Assembly: GCA_030180135.1 (NCBI GenBank)
Contig: CM058233.1
Location: 28,863,615-28,927,614, forward strand
Reading direction: 5' to 3'
Length of the DNA stretch: 64,000 nucleotides
Source: Orychophragmus violaceus
Taxonomy: Eukaryota; Streptophyta; Magnoliopsida; Brassicales; Brassicaceae
This document shows positions 11,181-21,039 of the stretch, piece after piece. The notes beneath the pieces were generated by a model. It searched no databases. It was not told the DNA's origin and was given only the letters and a program-made list of their open reading frames with translations. The stretch's first letter is position 1; each line of letters opens with the position of its first letter. The translations under genes and the position numbers were made by a program.

Positions 11181-12158
11181 TCATGGAGGTTTCAACAGAG
11201 ACTTTGAGTGTCTCTGTGAATGTCTCCTCATCCAAGGTTGCGTATAAGCATTCAGATCATGAGATCTTCCAAGGAACGAACGATAAGGGTCGGGGTGGGA
11301 GTGTAGCTTCGGCGGGATTCTTTGTTTTCCTGCATTCAAAACAATGTGATCAGAAGGATTAAGCTTAGGTGATTTGTACCTTACCTTTGATGTATATCTG
11401 ATGTCTGGAGCTTTCTGCTTATGAACAGTTGCAGGTACTGAAGATGTTAGAGCAGGTTCAAGAGGAACCGCCATCTTCTTCTTTTCACTATCAGATACTG
11501 TAGTTCCACCAATCTGAACTTCTTCTTTTAGATGACCATCAGTGGAGATCATCTTCTTTGCATGAACTCGCGAAGTTTCAACTGGTGGTGTTTTATTCAC
11601 CTTCTTATCCATCACTTTTATGCAGTTAGCCACTTCTAGCTCTTGTTTGGAGGGTTTAGGAACCTTAGGATATGGCACTGGGGGCTTGTAGACTCGTTCT
11701 GGTACTGTTGCAGTTTTCTGGTCATGTCTGCGTTCTGTGTCGATCGTTGCATGATGTGTATCGATCGATGCAAGGCGATTCTGTTTCTCGAAAGAACTCG
11801 AAATTGCCGTCAGAATGGCGTGTCGATCGTCACTGAGGGGGTGTCGATCGGTGCATGTATCAGGCAGACAATATTCATCCAGAAAATCCGAGATTATGCT
11901 CTCTTCTTCACCTAGCAACTCAATCTCATCCCTTATGTTCACAGCATTGATGTGCAGCTTCCGTTCAGCTCTCTTAGCTTCATTCTGCCTCTCTATTGCT
12001 ACATCTCTTCGTTCAATTTTGATATCCAGCTCCTCCATATGCGTTCTCAAAGATTCAAACTTCTCATTCAAGTCTTCATACAAAGCATCCATCTTTGAGT
12101 TGAAGGACCTATCAATCTGTTGTTGTCTCTCAAGGTACTGCTCCATCATGATTTCCAT
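11181..12158 (-). CDS. gag-like coiled-coil protein of the LARD-like element
   Basis: 325 codons. Residues about 1-75 are heptad-like and highly charged (YLERQQQIDRSFNSKMDAL, EELDIKIERRDVAIERQNEAK), predicting a coiled coil. The middle is acidic (LLGEEESIISDFLDEYC). The C-terminal half is basic and Pro-rich, without a zinc knuckle. A second open stretch at 12397-12160 in another frame (SQIAGLKNQVDSLHSLLLL) seems to be the displaced N-terminus, so the gene is probably frameshifted near 12160. Two paired CGATCG modules lie inside the frame (11741/11762 and 11824/11845), where 21 bp equals seven codons. I recognise the type from Brassicaceae gypsy elements but not a specific family. Function in the particle is inferred. 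Confidence 0.6.
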   Translation of the reverse strand: MEIMMEQYLERQQQIDRSFNSKMDALYEDLNEKFESLRTHMEELDIKIERRDVAIERQNEAKRAERKLHINAVNIRDEIELLGEEESIISDFLDEYCLPDTCTDRHPLSDDRHAILTAISSSFEKQNRLASIDTHHATIDTERRHDQKTATVPERVYKPPVPYPKVPKPSKQELEVANCIKVMDKKVNKTPPVETSRVHAKKMISTDGHLKEEVQIGGTTVSDSEKKKMAVPLEPALTSSVPATVHKQKAPDIRYTSKVRYKSPKLNPSDHIVLNAGKQRIPPKLHSHPDPYRSFLGRSHDLNAYTQPWMRRHSQRHSKSLLKPP

Positions 12159-12159
12159 T

Positions 12160-12397
12160 CTGCTCTCATGAGCTGTAGGTGCAGGCGGTACTTGGTAAGA
12201 AGAAACACTACAACTCCTTGTAAAGGGTTTCTGAAAAGCAGATCCGTGACTATAGAATCCAGTTCCTTCAACGCAATGGTTAGCTTCTTGTGCATACTTT
12301 CCAGTAGTAGAAGACTATGCAGAGAGTCAACTTGGTTCTTCAACCCAGCTATCTGTGAACTGTCAATCCCTGAGCTGAAAATATCATTCCGACACAT
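12160..12397 (-). pseudogene. displaced N-terminal part of the gag-like ORF
   Basis: About 80 residues in a different frame from the main ORF, with Leu-rich helical sequence (GLKNQVDSLHSLLLL). It lies between the primer binding site and the main frame, where a gag N-terminus is expected. A frameshift near 12160 separates the two. Confidence 0.45.
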
Positions 12398-12598
12398 CGT
12401 CCTGATGATCTCTTAGTGTTCTTGGTGATTCAGCGAAGTGTGTCGATCGATGCAAGAAGGGCGTCGATCGATGCAATGCGAAATCAGAGAAAACAGAAAA
12501 ATAAATCAGCAAAAATAAAAAAAATAAAAACAAAAACGAAAAGAAAAAGAAAAATCCTAGTAAAACCCTAGGCTCGAAGCTATCGAAGACTCAAAGAG

Positions 12599-12616
12599 TC
12601 CCCGGCAACGGCGCCA
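12599..12616 (-). promoter_or_regulatory. primer binding site of the LARD-like element
   Basis: Minus-strand TGGCGCCGTTGCCGGGGA, complementary to a tRNA-Asp-type 3' end as in Athila-like elements. It is six bases from the right-hand LTR. It is longer and better preserved than the PBS at 3551-3566. Confidence 0.85.
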
Positions 12617-12622
12617 AAAACT

Positions 12623-13831
12623 TGATAGGCTCAGAGTTTTAACCCTATACTAAACTGCAAGTGCACAGCAATATCAATGTAGTATATAGGGTATCGAAAT
12701 CCACAGAGACTTCGGTGTTCAATAGCTCAAGAACAGGAATTTAACTAGGAAGAAAGCAATGTAATTGAATTAAAAGTGGTGCGAGAAAGTAAATCAGTAG
12801 CAGAGATTGTCGGTTGTGAAAACAAGTTATTAAGAGCGCTAGGTCTAGGGCGTTCTCAGGAAATCAGACAAGCAGACAGTTCATTCAGCAAGGATCTAAT
12901 TAAGCACAGTTCTAGAACTCAAAACACAGATATAGAATTAACCAAATTCCTTTGCGATAATTCTCAAAGTCTAAGTGCAGCAAACCAAACTTTCGTTTGC
13001 GAGAACTAACAGATTAAACTAGCATTAATTCCAAGTTTGATATGTTCACAATTATCCTAAACCAAACTTCCGTTTGCGCAAAGTTTAATTGCCCAATTTA
13101 ATTAGTTCAGATTCCTAAACCCCACTTCCGTGACGTATTTAGCAACCTAAGATCTAGATTCTAACTGATCAGGTTAGAACTAGCTTTAAGCACAATTAAA
13201 TTGAAGAACAGATATAGTTATGAATCCTTAACTGAATTTGAACAAGTCTAGCAAGTCATGAAATCCTATGTGAGAAACCCTAAACCTAACAAGGAATCTA
13301 CTCAGACATAGATAATGAAAACATAATCATATGATGAATAAATTGCATAAAAGAATAAGAGTAAAAAGGGGTTCGAAATCTTCTCCAAATACAGATGATG
13401 TAACAGGTTAAGATCAGCCCCAAAAGCTCTAAAAATCCTCTGCTCTTAATTATGAAAGCGTAATGTAAAGCGTATCTAATTAAAACACTAAAAACTCTAT
13501 TATATAGGTATAATCTCGGCCAGGGGCTTCTTTGTAAATATCAGAAACTTCTGGATCAAAGTGCAATATCTTGATTCTTCTAAACCGCCGAGTTTTGGCC
13601 CATCTCGCTGGTGCATCGACCGTTGCAGGTGTGCAACGATCGACACCTTTCTCTGTTTCGGACAGTGAACTCTATCTCTCGGCCAAACACTCCAAAAATC
13701 TCCAAAATGCTCCATTATCTCCAATTCAGCTCCAAACCTGATTATACCTGTAAAAGACTCTAAAAGAACACAAAAGACACTAAAACACAACTATATCATG
13801 GCATAAAACCAGTAAAAACCATGATATATCA
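12623..13831 (-). repeat. 5' LTR of the LARD-like element
   Basis: 1209 bp, about 99% identical to 8605-9813 by hand comparison. It contains the paired module with cores at 13617 and 13637. Confidence 0.9.
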
Positions 13832-13836
13832 CTCCT

Positions 13837-14068
13837 AAGGCACCCAGTTTGTTTAGGGAAAGCCATCTTGCTCGAGGAATCAATCAGTTTGTTCTTGGCT
13901 GTAAATTTGTGTTCAAATTTTCATGCATATAAATTTTCATGTAAATATGGTTATTGGAAGTACACGAAATGAACCTAAGAAAATGGGGAGACATGATTCA
14001 TCATATGAATGCTATCGACTCTAAAATGAAAATTCATTATAATCATCTCATGCCTTTATATGTGTTGT
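13837..14068 (+). pseudogene. short MPK-like continuation then unidentified sequence
   Basis: The first codons after the target duplication restore the MAPK phrase LLRHP, proving that the element split an existing exon. Similarity stops there: the following bases (gtttgtttagggaaagcc...) do not continue the kinase. Either an exon boundary or a fusion junction lies at about 13846. The rest is AT-rich without a recognised frame. Confidence 0.6.
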
Positions 14069-14450
14069 CTAGATCCATGGAAGTCCCTTCCTCTGAGCCA
14101 GATGCTTCAATTGTCCTTCCAACTCAGTTTACTATTTTCTTTGGTGGGAAAGTTAGTGTGTTTGATGGAATTCCAGCAGAAAAGGTTAGTCTACTAGAGC
14201 ACATTCTACTTTCTTATTTTGTCTGTAAAGCTCAAGTTTCATGTTCTCGTTGTGATACAAGCTTATAGATTAAGGAAATCCCCGGTATTTCTGCTGTTGT
14301 TGCCAAATCCATTGAGACAAAGAACTCTACGAACATTAGTCATGTGGCTTCTCCAGCACTGAACAGAGCTCCTTCTTTCTCAAGCACATCTACTGCAGCT
14401 TCACGCTGTTGTACATGGATCCACAGCAGTAGCCGCCATTGATCTCTACA
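14069..14450 (+). pseudogene. TIFY-domain gene fragment (TIFY4/PEAPOD-like)
   Basis: Two exon-like pieces. The first ends at 14184 at a gt donor and encodes LPTQFTIFFGGKVSVFDG followed by IPAEKV, a TIFY (ZIM) domain in which the TIFY core is TIFF. The second begins at 14269 after an ag acceptor and encodes ETKNSTNI and PALNRAPSFSSTST, phrases I associate with PEAPOD (TIFY4) transcriptional regulators. In plants TIFY domains recruit the NINJA/TOPLESS co-repressors; PEAPODs limit meristemoid divisions in leaves. The N-terminal PPD domain and the Jas-like C-terminus are missing, so this is a fragment. Its adjacency to MPK-like exons suggests transduplication by a Helitron or Pack-MULE. Confidence 0.75.
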
Positions 14451-14905
14451 CTTACGTCACTCTCAGCCTAATTATTTAATCAGGTTCCGTTTTTTGACAA
14501 ATTATGGATTTGGTTTCCTTTTTTGGTTGTTAAAGCTCCCTAAGATCACCAAAACTGTGACTACTAGATTGAATTCAGAGTGTATCAAATTAAGGATTGA
14601 TCAGTAGAGTTCTAAGTGTTTTGTAACTGGATCCAAAACAAACCAACCCCCGGAATCTGCATGATATTCTTTAGTTTACATTTGCTCAAACTTTATTTGG
14701 TTATATGCTTTGGATGTTCATGTTCCAAGTAAAAGTAATCATCTTTTAGACATTATGTTTATTTAAGAGTCTAGAGGCATATCTATAGCAAATGAATTGA
14801 TCTTAGTACCGGATGGATTCAGATCAAATGTAGAAAAAGTAATTTGATGGTTATTCCCAATGTAGAAACAAATCTGAAAGCATTGACATTTCCTTTTTCT
14901 GACAG
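14451..14905. other. no gene recognised
   Basis: AT-rich sequence between two gene fragments. Possibly intronic or intergenic sequence captured together with them. No repeats or protein similarity noted. Confidence 0.4.
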
Positions 14906-15290
14906 CTGAGAACAGTGATAGGCTTACACTTCAGCTCAAGGACCTTTCCTTGGAGTTTTCCTGGTCAGTAGCCAGACTCAAAGAAGTGATTCCTTATGAC
15001 TCAAGCAATTTCCCCCCTTCCACGCCAGCTTCATGTTCAAGCGAGACCCTTAAATCAATTGCTGTTTTGGTTGAAGAGCAAAATATTCCAGAGACAAAGA
15101 TATGGCTCTCATCTGGGATTTCCACCTTTCTCTGGTTATACACCAGAGATCTCCGTTTTTCAAAAAAAAATTAACTGGATTGTTTTTTTCCTGACTGTGA
15201 TCTTTATTACATTGCAGGGACAGGGACACCTATTCGACGGAGACTAGGTGGGATATCAATGCTAAAGTGGTCACCTATGGTAGGATTTTT
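14906..15290 (+). pseudogene. unidentified gene fragment with exon-like structure
   Basis: Open stretch with plant-exon composition (phrases LKDLSLEFSW, VARLKEVIPYDSSNF, LKSIAVLVEEQNIPETKIW), followed by a second exon-like piece after attgcag at about 15217 encoding GTPIRRRLGGISMLKWSP, which looks like the start of a WD40 blade. An ALADIN-type nucleoporin is possible but I could not confirm it. It belongs to the same cluster of gene pieces as the MPK and TIFY fragments. Confidence 0.35.
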
Positions 15291-15837
15291 CTTAGTGCAG
15301 TTGAGAGAACTAGCTTTGTGATGTCTTACAAGCATGTTAAGTCATATAATTGTTCTTTTGCTGATCTTGAAAATTAAAATATATACTTGGTTAAAGAAAT
15401 TGTTGTGTATTGAATCTATATCTCTCTGAAATGCAGCTTATTATATGACTTCTTTGTAACATATGTGTAGTTATCAAAGAAAACCTATGCTCCGCGTGTC
15501 AAAAACTGCATAACCCTTGGATCAGTTTCGGAAAGCACTACAAAGGGCCGGTTCTTGACAAGCCTTTATATTCCACTCTTCCTATTGAAGTTGGCATTCT
15601 CAGATTAATTACTGGATTAAAAATAATTCTCTGATGAAAGTCATTTCTTTTTATCAAACTTTGACTTCCTGCTTTCATCCTTAGACAGAAACATCGACAC
15701 GTTAGCAAGCGAGAACGTAGTTGCACATCTGATTACTTTCCTATTGAGGAAATAAGAGAAGCAAACACTTTGATCACTGTGGACAAATTAACAACTTCCA
15801 CCATGATATCATAAGTTGGTTTTACGTGTATTTGTGT

Positions 15838-16445
15838 CTATATATACTAACCAAACACTTTGATCATTGTGGCCAAATTAAAAACACTTCAATGTTAATT
15901 CTAAGAACATAATGTCTGCTTTTATATTATTCTATCGTGTACATAAGGTCTTTCACTTCTCCAAAATATTTTCATTATTAGAAACGGTGAGACATGTTAC
16001 ATTGTATTAGTATTTTGTTTTTTAAATATAACACTCAATACGGAAAAAAATTGTACTGTATACATAAGGTTTTTCACTTCTCCAAAATATTCTCATTATT
16101 ACAAAGGGTGAGACATGTTACATTGTATTAGTAGTTGACATTTTTTTGAAATATAACACTCAATACGGAAAAAAATTGTAGAGCACTTATCAGTTATCAC
16201 CAAAAATCCATTGAACGCATATATTGAAAGATAAGAAGATACAAAAGGCAGACGGATCATGTAAATAATTCAGTAGTTGGGGTTTGATTTATATTGAACT
16301 GATATGTATTCTTATATGATTAACTAAAAATTGAAATTATTCTCTTTTACCGTCTATTTAAACCAACTTTAACACGTATTTCGTTATCAAATAATAACCA
16401 AATATATAAATATTAGTCCGTGCAACGCACATGCTATAATACTAG
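15838..16445 (+). mobile_element. possible short non-autonomous Helitron (3' end well supported)
   Basis: The 3' end is supported by GTCCGTGCAACGCAC, an imperfect hairpin, followed by ATAATACTAG at 16436-16445, the ATREP style. The 5' end is only a guess: TCTATATATACTAACC at 15838 has the TC start but is preceded by G and not A. The element may instead start further left and include the MPK/TIFY cluster. Confidence 0.4.
15941..16176. repeat. 121-bp tandem duplication, two copies
   Basis: acataaggtctttcacttct begins at 15941 and its copy (acataaggtttttcacttct) at 16062. Both copies run through gagacatgttacattgtatt and end with ggaaaaaaattgta. Confidence 0.85.
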
Positions 16446-17134
16446 ATATGATAAATATGATCTCATTTCTATGAAAACGACCAGAAGTTTTTGACTAAAA
16501 CAAATACTAATTAAAATTTGGCATAGGACGAAAAGTATGAAATAGTCAAAATTATTTTTTAGTTTATAAAATTGATTAGGTCTTCGAATTTAGATGTCTG
16601 TAGATTCATAAAATGTGTGGTTTAACGGAAGACTTTTCCAAACAATAATATTTGTTTTTCTAAACTATACGTCGTGTCGTATGTTACAATTGATTAATAT
16701 AAAATATTTTATTTTTTTGAACTATGAGAATAGAAGAATAATAGACATATAATATAATGTTTTTTACGTGGATCTAGAATTCAGATTAAATGCGAAAAAT
16801 ATGTATAAAGCTAAAATATTTAATTTCTTAATATTTTATTGATTCTTAGACTATGTTTTTTTAATCTTACTATTCTTGCATTTCCAAACTTAAGATGATG
16901 ATGAATAAAGTTTTTTTTTGTGCGACATTAACTTTTCTTTTTTTCCATGGAATATGTGGTTAATTCTTTTAGATCATTTTTTGTTTATGGGTTTTATTAA
17001 ATTTTAGGCAAAAATATGACTCTTTAACACATAATTATTGTAAACTCTAAAATCGAATATTCCATAGTAATGTTGTCTCGGTTAATCATACTATACTATG
17101 AAATGTTATTCAAAATAAATGAATTGAAATTCAA
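16446..17134. other. AT-rich spacer between two Helitron 3' ends
   Basis: No protein similarity. It is probably the body of the Helitron that ends at 17165, or older sequence between two insertions. Confidence 0.4.
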
Positions 17135-17165
17135 TGTCCGTACAACGCACAGACCAGAATACTAG
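17135..17165 (+). mobile_element. Helitron 3' terminus
   Basis: GTCCGTACAACGCAC followed by AGACCAGAATACTAG and a T at 17166. It matches the terminus at 16410-16445 and is of the ATREP type. The corresponding 5' end is not identified. Confidence 0.6.
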
Positions 17166-17172
17166 TTATATA

Positions 17173-18826
17173 TCTATATATATAAAGTAAAATTTTCTCT
17201 CTTCTCATGCTGCCACATCATCAATCAATTTCTAATTTATTTTAAAAATAAGTGAAAACACACATTTACACCCAAACCCAATAATTAGAAAGTGAGCGTA
17301 GAATTTAATATTCAACTCATCACATTTTTTTCTCTTTTACCATAATAATAGCTGTAACAAATGTCTAACGAAAATGACAGATTTGATATGAGTCATGCTC
17401 ACTATCAATAGAATAATAGAGAATAAAGAAACTGGGATATGAATCATGCTCACTATTAGTATCAAACCAAAGTTTTTTGGATGTTAACCGTTTCAAAAAT
17501 CAAATTTTGGCTTCTATATATAAGTACACATAACTTACCCAAGCAAATCAAAATCTACATATTTTCAGTAACCCAAATCAATAAAGATTGCAGTGAAACC
17601 GAAAACAAATAAAATTATGCAAAGAAAGAAACAAATAACAAAAACTCTATAAAAATGCAATATCAAAGGAAAAACAATGAACACCGGAGGAAAAAAACTA
17701 AGAAAATGCAAAATAACAACTATACATATATATATCTAATAGATTATATTGAACTTCAAGAATGAAATACACATACCCAACAAAAATCGAAATCCTTCTA
17801 GAGACAGATCTCGTGAATTCATAAACAGAACATCCCAGAGACACAAGCCCAAAAAAGACTAAAAGGATAACTCTAAGTATAAAAACCAACACTAAACAAT
17901 AACTACTAAAAGAAATAATTAACAACAATCTAAGTGAAAATTGAGAGCAACAAGCCACTAAACATTAATAACATTAAAGATTGGAGATCTTAGAGCATCT
18001 TTCTTAATATACTGCTTCCAATCTATTGAAGCAAAATGAGCACGAAACCATCAAATCCATTCGGAAACCGTTCAGACCCTGGAAAGAGTTTCAGAATCCG
18101 CTAGAATTGACTATTACTACTCAAAAATAAAACCAAACCAAAGCAATACAAGCTTCCTAATAGTTTCCGCAGACAAAATAAGACAATCTACCGAAACAAT
18201 ACCATCAAGAAGAAGCAGCCACAACTCCATAATACACAAGCACACCCACCAACTTTCCAAGGAAGACAAACCGCCTTCGACGCAAGAACCAATGACCCGG
18301 ACACAAAGAAGATCGAAGACCAGAAAAAACGACAAAACGTCGTAGAACAAGGACAAATTAAACTTTTCCGATGGAGGCCATATATGAAAACTTAAACACA
18401 ATCGGTAAAACCGGATACTCACTGAATGGATAAAGGTAGAACCAAGAAGTCGAACATGAGAGGCGACCTCCTTCTCCACTGAAACCTAAGATAGAACTTC
18501 TAACGAGACTAAACACCGACGCCGGCACTGAATGACCCACTGACGCCGGTGAAATGGAGAAGAACTCGGACGGCGTTTGTTGATGTCTTGAGAGAGAACA
18601 TGGAAAACTTTTCTGGTTATAAAGTATTCTTGACATACATAATCTTATATACAAAATGTAAGACAAATAATTTTTTTTTAAACAGTTTGAAAGATGAGAA
18701 AAAGTAAGAACAACACGAATTACAAATCAAATAAACTAAAAAGTGAAAAACGAAACAATAAATGAAATATACAACCGTCTACAAAAATTGACTGACATGT
18801 CCGCGCGTAGCGCTGATCAAACACTA
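17173..18826 (+). mobile_element. Helitron, both ends visible (1654 bp, non-autonomous)
   Basis: The 5' end is TCTATATATATAAAGTAAAA. The 3' end has the hairpin CCGCGCGTAGCGCTG (18801-18815) and CACTAG at 18821-18826 followed by T. No Rep/helicase is encoded, so it depends on an autonomous partner. The interior contains a relatively GC-rich stretch (18000-18600) with plant-like composition on the minus strand, possibly captured, which I could not identify. Only seven bases separate it from the preceding Helitron end. Confidence 0.65.
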
Positions 18827-18917
18827 GTATTATATAAAAGTAGCTCTTTGAGTTCTAGAAAGTGTCTACATCAGCTAGTTAAAACACACTAGAATAATGC
18901 CACATGAGCCGGAGTTT

Positions 18918-19109
18918 TTTTTTTTTTAGTCGACAATAACATTTCATTTAGGAGCCCATTGGGCATGAAAGTACAGAGCATTACAGATCAAACAACGGAA
19001 TTAAAACAAAGCGGATGATGGGCCTATTGGTCCAGACCAAACAACTCGTAAGGCATGGGTACGGGCCACGTGTATGCCGACTCACGGCCACGCGTCGACA
19101 ACATCTTGA
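18918..19109 (-). mobile_element. Sadhu-like retroposon, 3' part with poly(A) (split by Copia)
   Basis: On the minus strand this is the 3' end of a retroposon, ending in a poly(A) tract (plus-strand T run up to 18927). It is flanked by a near-perfect 14-bp duplication, atgagccggagttt at 18904-18917 and atgagccgaagttt at 27138-27151. Its remainder is at 26479-27137, and without the Copia element the total is about 851 bp, the size of Sadhu elements. Sequence just before the tail (minus gcccaatgggctcct) resembles the tail region of the copy at 27210-28025. Confidence 0.65.
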
Positions 19110-19762
19110 TGTTGGGATAGTGTCCTGAAATCACACTTGTACTCACTCCTGATGATAGTTGTGTTTCGAGATCAGACATTCGTATAATACTGGGCGGTTG
19201 CAATGTTTTGCTAGAAGCCTCTTGCAATCTATAAGTTGTATACTTACTGCCAGTATTATATAATCCTATAGGGTCACACACCTAAGCAAACTGGAAGCTA
19301 AGACATGGGAATGATCATTATGGTAATGATCATTATGGTAATGATCATATTAATGTGTATTGGATACACATTATTATCGAGAAAATGGTGTTGTGTCGAT
19401 CGACACAGTATGTGTGTCGGTCGACACAGTTCGGGTTTTCGAAAGGCTTTTCGAAATTATGACTTAATCAAGTCTGGCCCGTTAAGTGTGATTCTAGGTC
19501 GAATAAAACTTAAAAGTTTCGACCTAGAATAGTGGCCCTCGAGTTTTTCACTGACAGAAAAGCAGAAACACCAGAAACTCTCAGATCCCATAGATCCGGC
19601 ACTAGCATCCCGTTTCCAGCTTGTGTGCGTGTGTATCTGGTAGAGGCGAGGCACCTGCGTCGCTACTGATCTCGTTCACCATTCATTCCGCTGCCAGTAA
19701 CAAGGTAAGAACGAGGTTGGTGATTCAATATATCAAACCCTTAGATCCTAGGAGATCCAACA
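19110..19762 (+). repeat. 5' LTR of the Copia element at 19110
   Basis: 653 bp, TGTTGGGATAG...GATCCAACA. It contains a short tandem (gaatgatcattatggtaat) with one more unit than the 3' LTR, and a paired module with cores at 19397 and 19418. Confidence 0.95.
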
Positions 19763-19763
19763 G

Positions 19764-19775
19764 TGGTATCAGAGC
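19764..19775 (+). promoter_or_regulatory. primer binding site TGGTATCAGAGC
   Basis: Complementary to the 3' end of plant initiator Met tRNA, the standard Copia primer. It lies two bases after the LTR. Confidence 0.95.
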
Positions 19776-19925
19776 GTGTTAGGGTTTAGACTATTGAATC
19801 TGATGCAATTAATTCGAAAAACTGAGTTTGTTGAATTGATTATTGCCTGCTAAAATCGTGTTTTCAAGTGTTAATCTCGGATTATGTGCCTTTTGAAAAA
19901 CGATGAATTGTTAAAAAAACGCACT

Positions 19926-20392
19926 GTGTCGATCGACACTAAGCGTGTGTCGGTCGACACGCCGCGAAATAACTCGTAAAATTTTTAGGGTTTGTCGCAA
20001 AGTGTCGATCGACACAAAGCGTGTGTCGGTCGACACAGAGCGAAAACTCGTAAATAATTTTAGGGTTTCGATCTGAGATCGAGTACCCGTAATCCTACTG
20101 TGTCGATCGATACACTGGGTGTGTCGGTCGACACATGCAATGCGATTAGATAGATCGGTTTAATTGGATTAAACCGGTTATCTCGTTCGGTTAATTTTAA
20201 TTAACCAATTGGTTCTGGTTTGGTAATGTCGATCGACACAGAGTTGTGTGGCGATCGACATGGACCGTTAAACCGAACCGGTTCAATTAGATTGAATCGG
20301 TTAATGAAATTCGATCCGGTTTGACCGGTTATCGAAGACCGGTTTAAATTATGTTGTGTCGACCGATGCCAGTGGTTGGCGTCGATCGACAC
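19926..20392. repeat. leader array of five paired GTGTCGATCGACAC modules (Copia at 19110)
   Basis: Five pairs of a 14-bp near-palindrome with core start positions 19930/19951, 20006/20027, 20104/20125, 20230/20252 and 20360/20383. The first member is usually CGATCG and the second CGGTCG. Pairs are 75-130 bp apart and separated by CCGGTT-rich blocks. The array lies in the untranslated leader between PBS and gag. See findings. Confidence 0.9.
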
Positions 20393-21039
20393 ACCATTCG
20401 CAGAATTATTGGTTGGACCATAAATTTGCATATACCAGACCAAATTTAATCTTAAAGTTCTAGTTGAACCTAAAATTAATAAAACTGAATGTTTTAATTA
20501 AATTAATAACTTCTTGAATGTATATTGGATATACATCAAGATTAAATAATTCTTTTCCTCAACCAAATATCAAGTGATCTTGATGTCTTTCCCGATCTTG
20601 TCTACTGTCAAGACTCGTTTTGTTTGTTGGATAGCCTTGGAGTCCTTGGTATCCACAGCAACATGAGTAAGGCAGGTGGTCATTGATAGACTTGCAGTGC
20701 GACTGTCAGTGATCACAAGACAGAAAGGATTGGTTTTACTTGACTGAGCTATCAGAAGTTCTGGGCCCAGAGACATCAGAGTAGATTAGACATAGTTTGT
20801 CTCATCTACGACCAAGAGTTGTACTGGGTACAATTAGCAATGATTTGCTTACCTAGATAACTAAAGTTTGGGTGATGGCGAGTTGCCCACTCAGATTTTT
20901 GGTGAAGTATGGATCTTGGCTCATTGTATTCATCTGAGGAAACATAGTTTTGAATACAATGCGAGTCTTTCTTATTAGATAAGAATTCTCATTTCCTTGA
21001 GCATTATAACTAAAACCTCTACCTCTTTTAATTACAGCT

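Larger units (their letters stand above)
8605..13831 (-). mobile_element. complete non-autonomous gypsy-type LTR element (LARD-like), 5227 bp
   Basis: Two 1209-bp direct repeats (8605-9813, 12623-13831) with TGAT...ATCA ends flank a 2.8-kb interior. Target duplication ctcct is at 8600-8604 and 13832-13836. The PBS (12599-12616) and polypurine tract (9814-9826, minus strand aagtgtgggggagt) place the 5' LTR on the right, so the element is minus-strand. The interior encodes only a gag-like coiled-coil protein; no protease, reverse transcriptase or integrase is visible, so it must be mobilised in trans, as LARD-type elements are. I count about a dozen substitutions between LTRs (about 1%), meaning recent insertion. 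It landed in the MPK-like exon. Confidence 0.9.

Noticed and set aside
14906..15290. ALADIN nucleoporin fragment
   Set aside because: Only one short WD40-like phrase agrees with my memory of the family; not enough to name it.
17698..18666. Minus-strand frames of 86-120 codons in a Helitron
   Set aside because: Low-complexity hydrophobic translations without recognised domains; no splice or homology support.
19926..20392. Regularly spaced palindromic repeats resembling a CRISPR array
   Set aside because: Plant nuclear LTR-element leader; pair intervals irregular (75-130 bp), no cas genes, spacers are diverged leader sequence.
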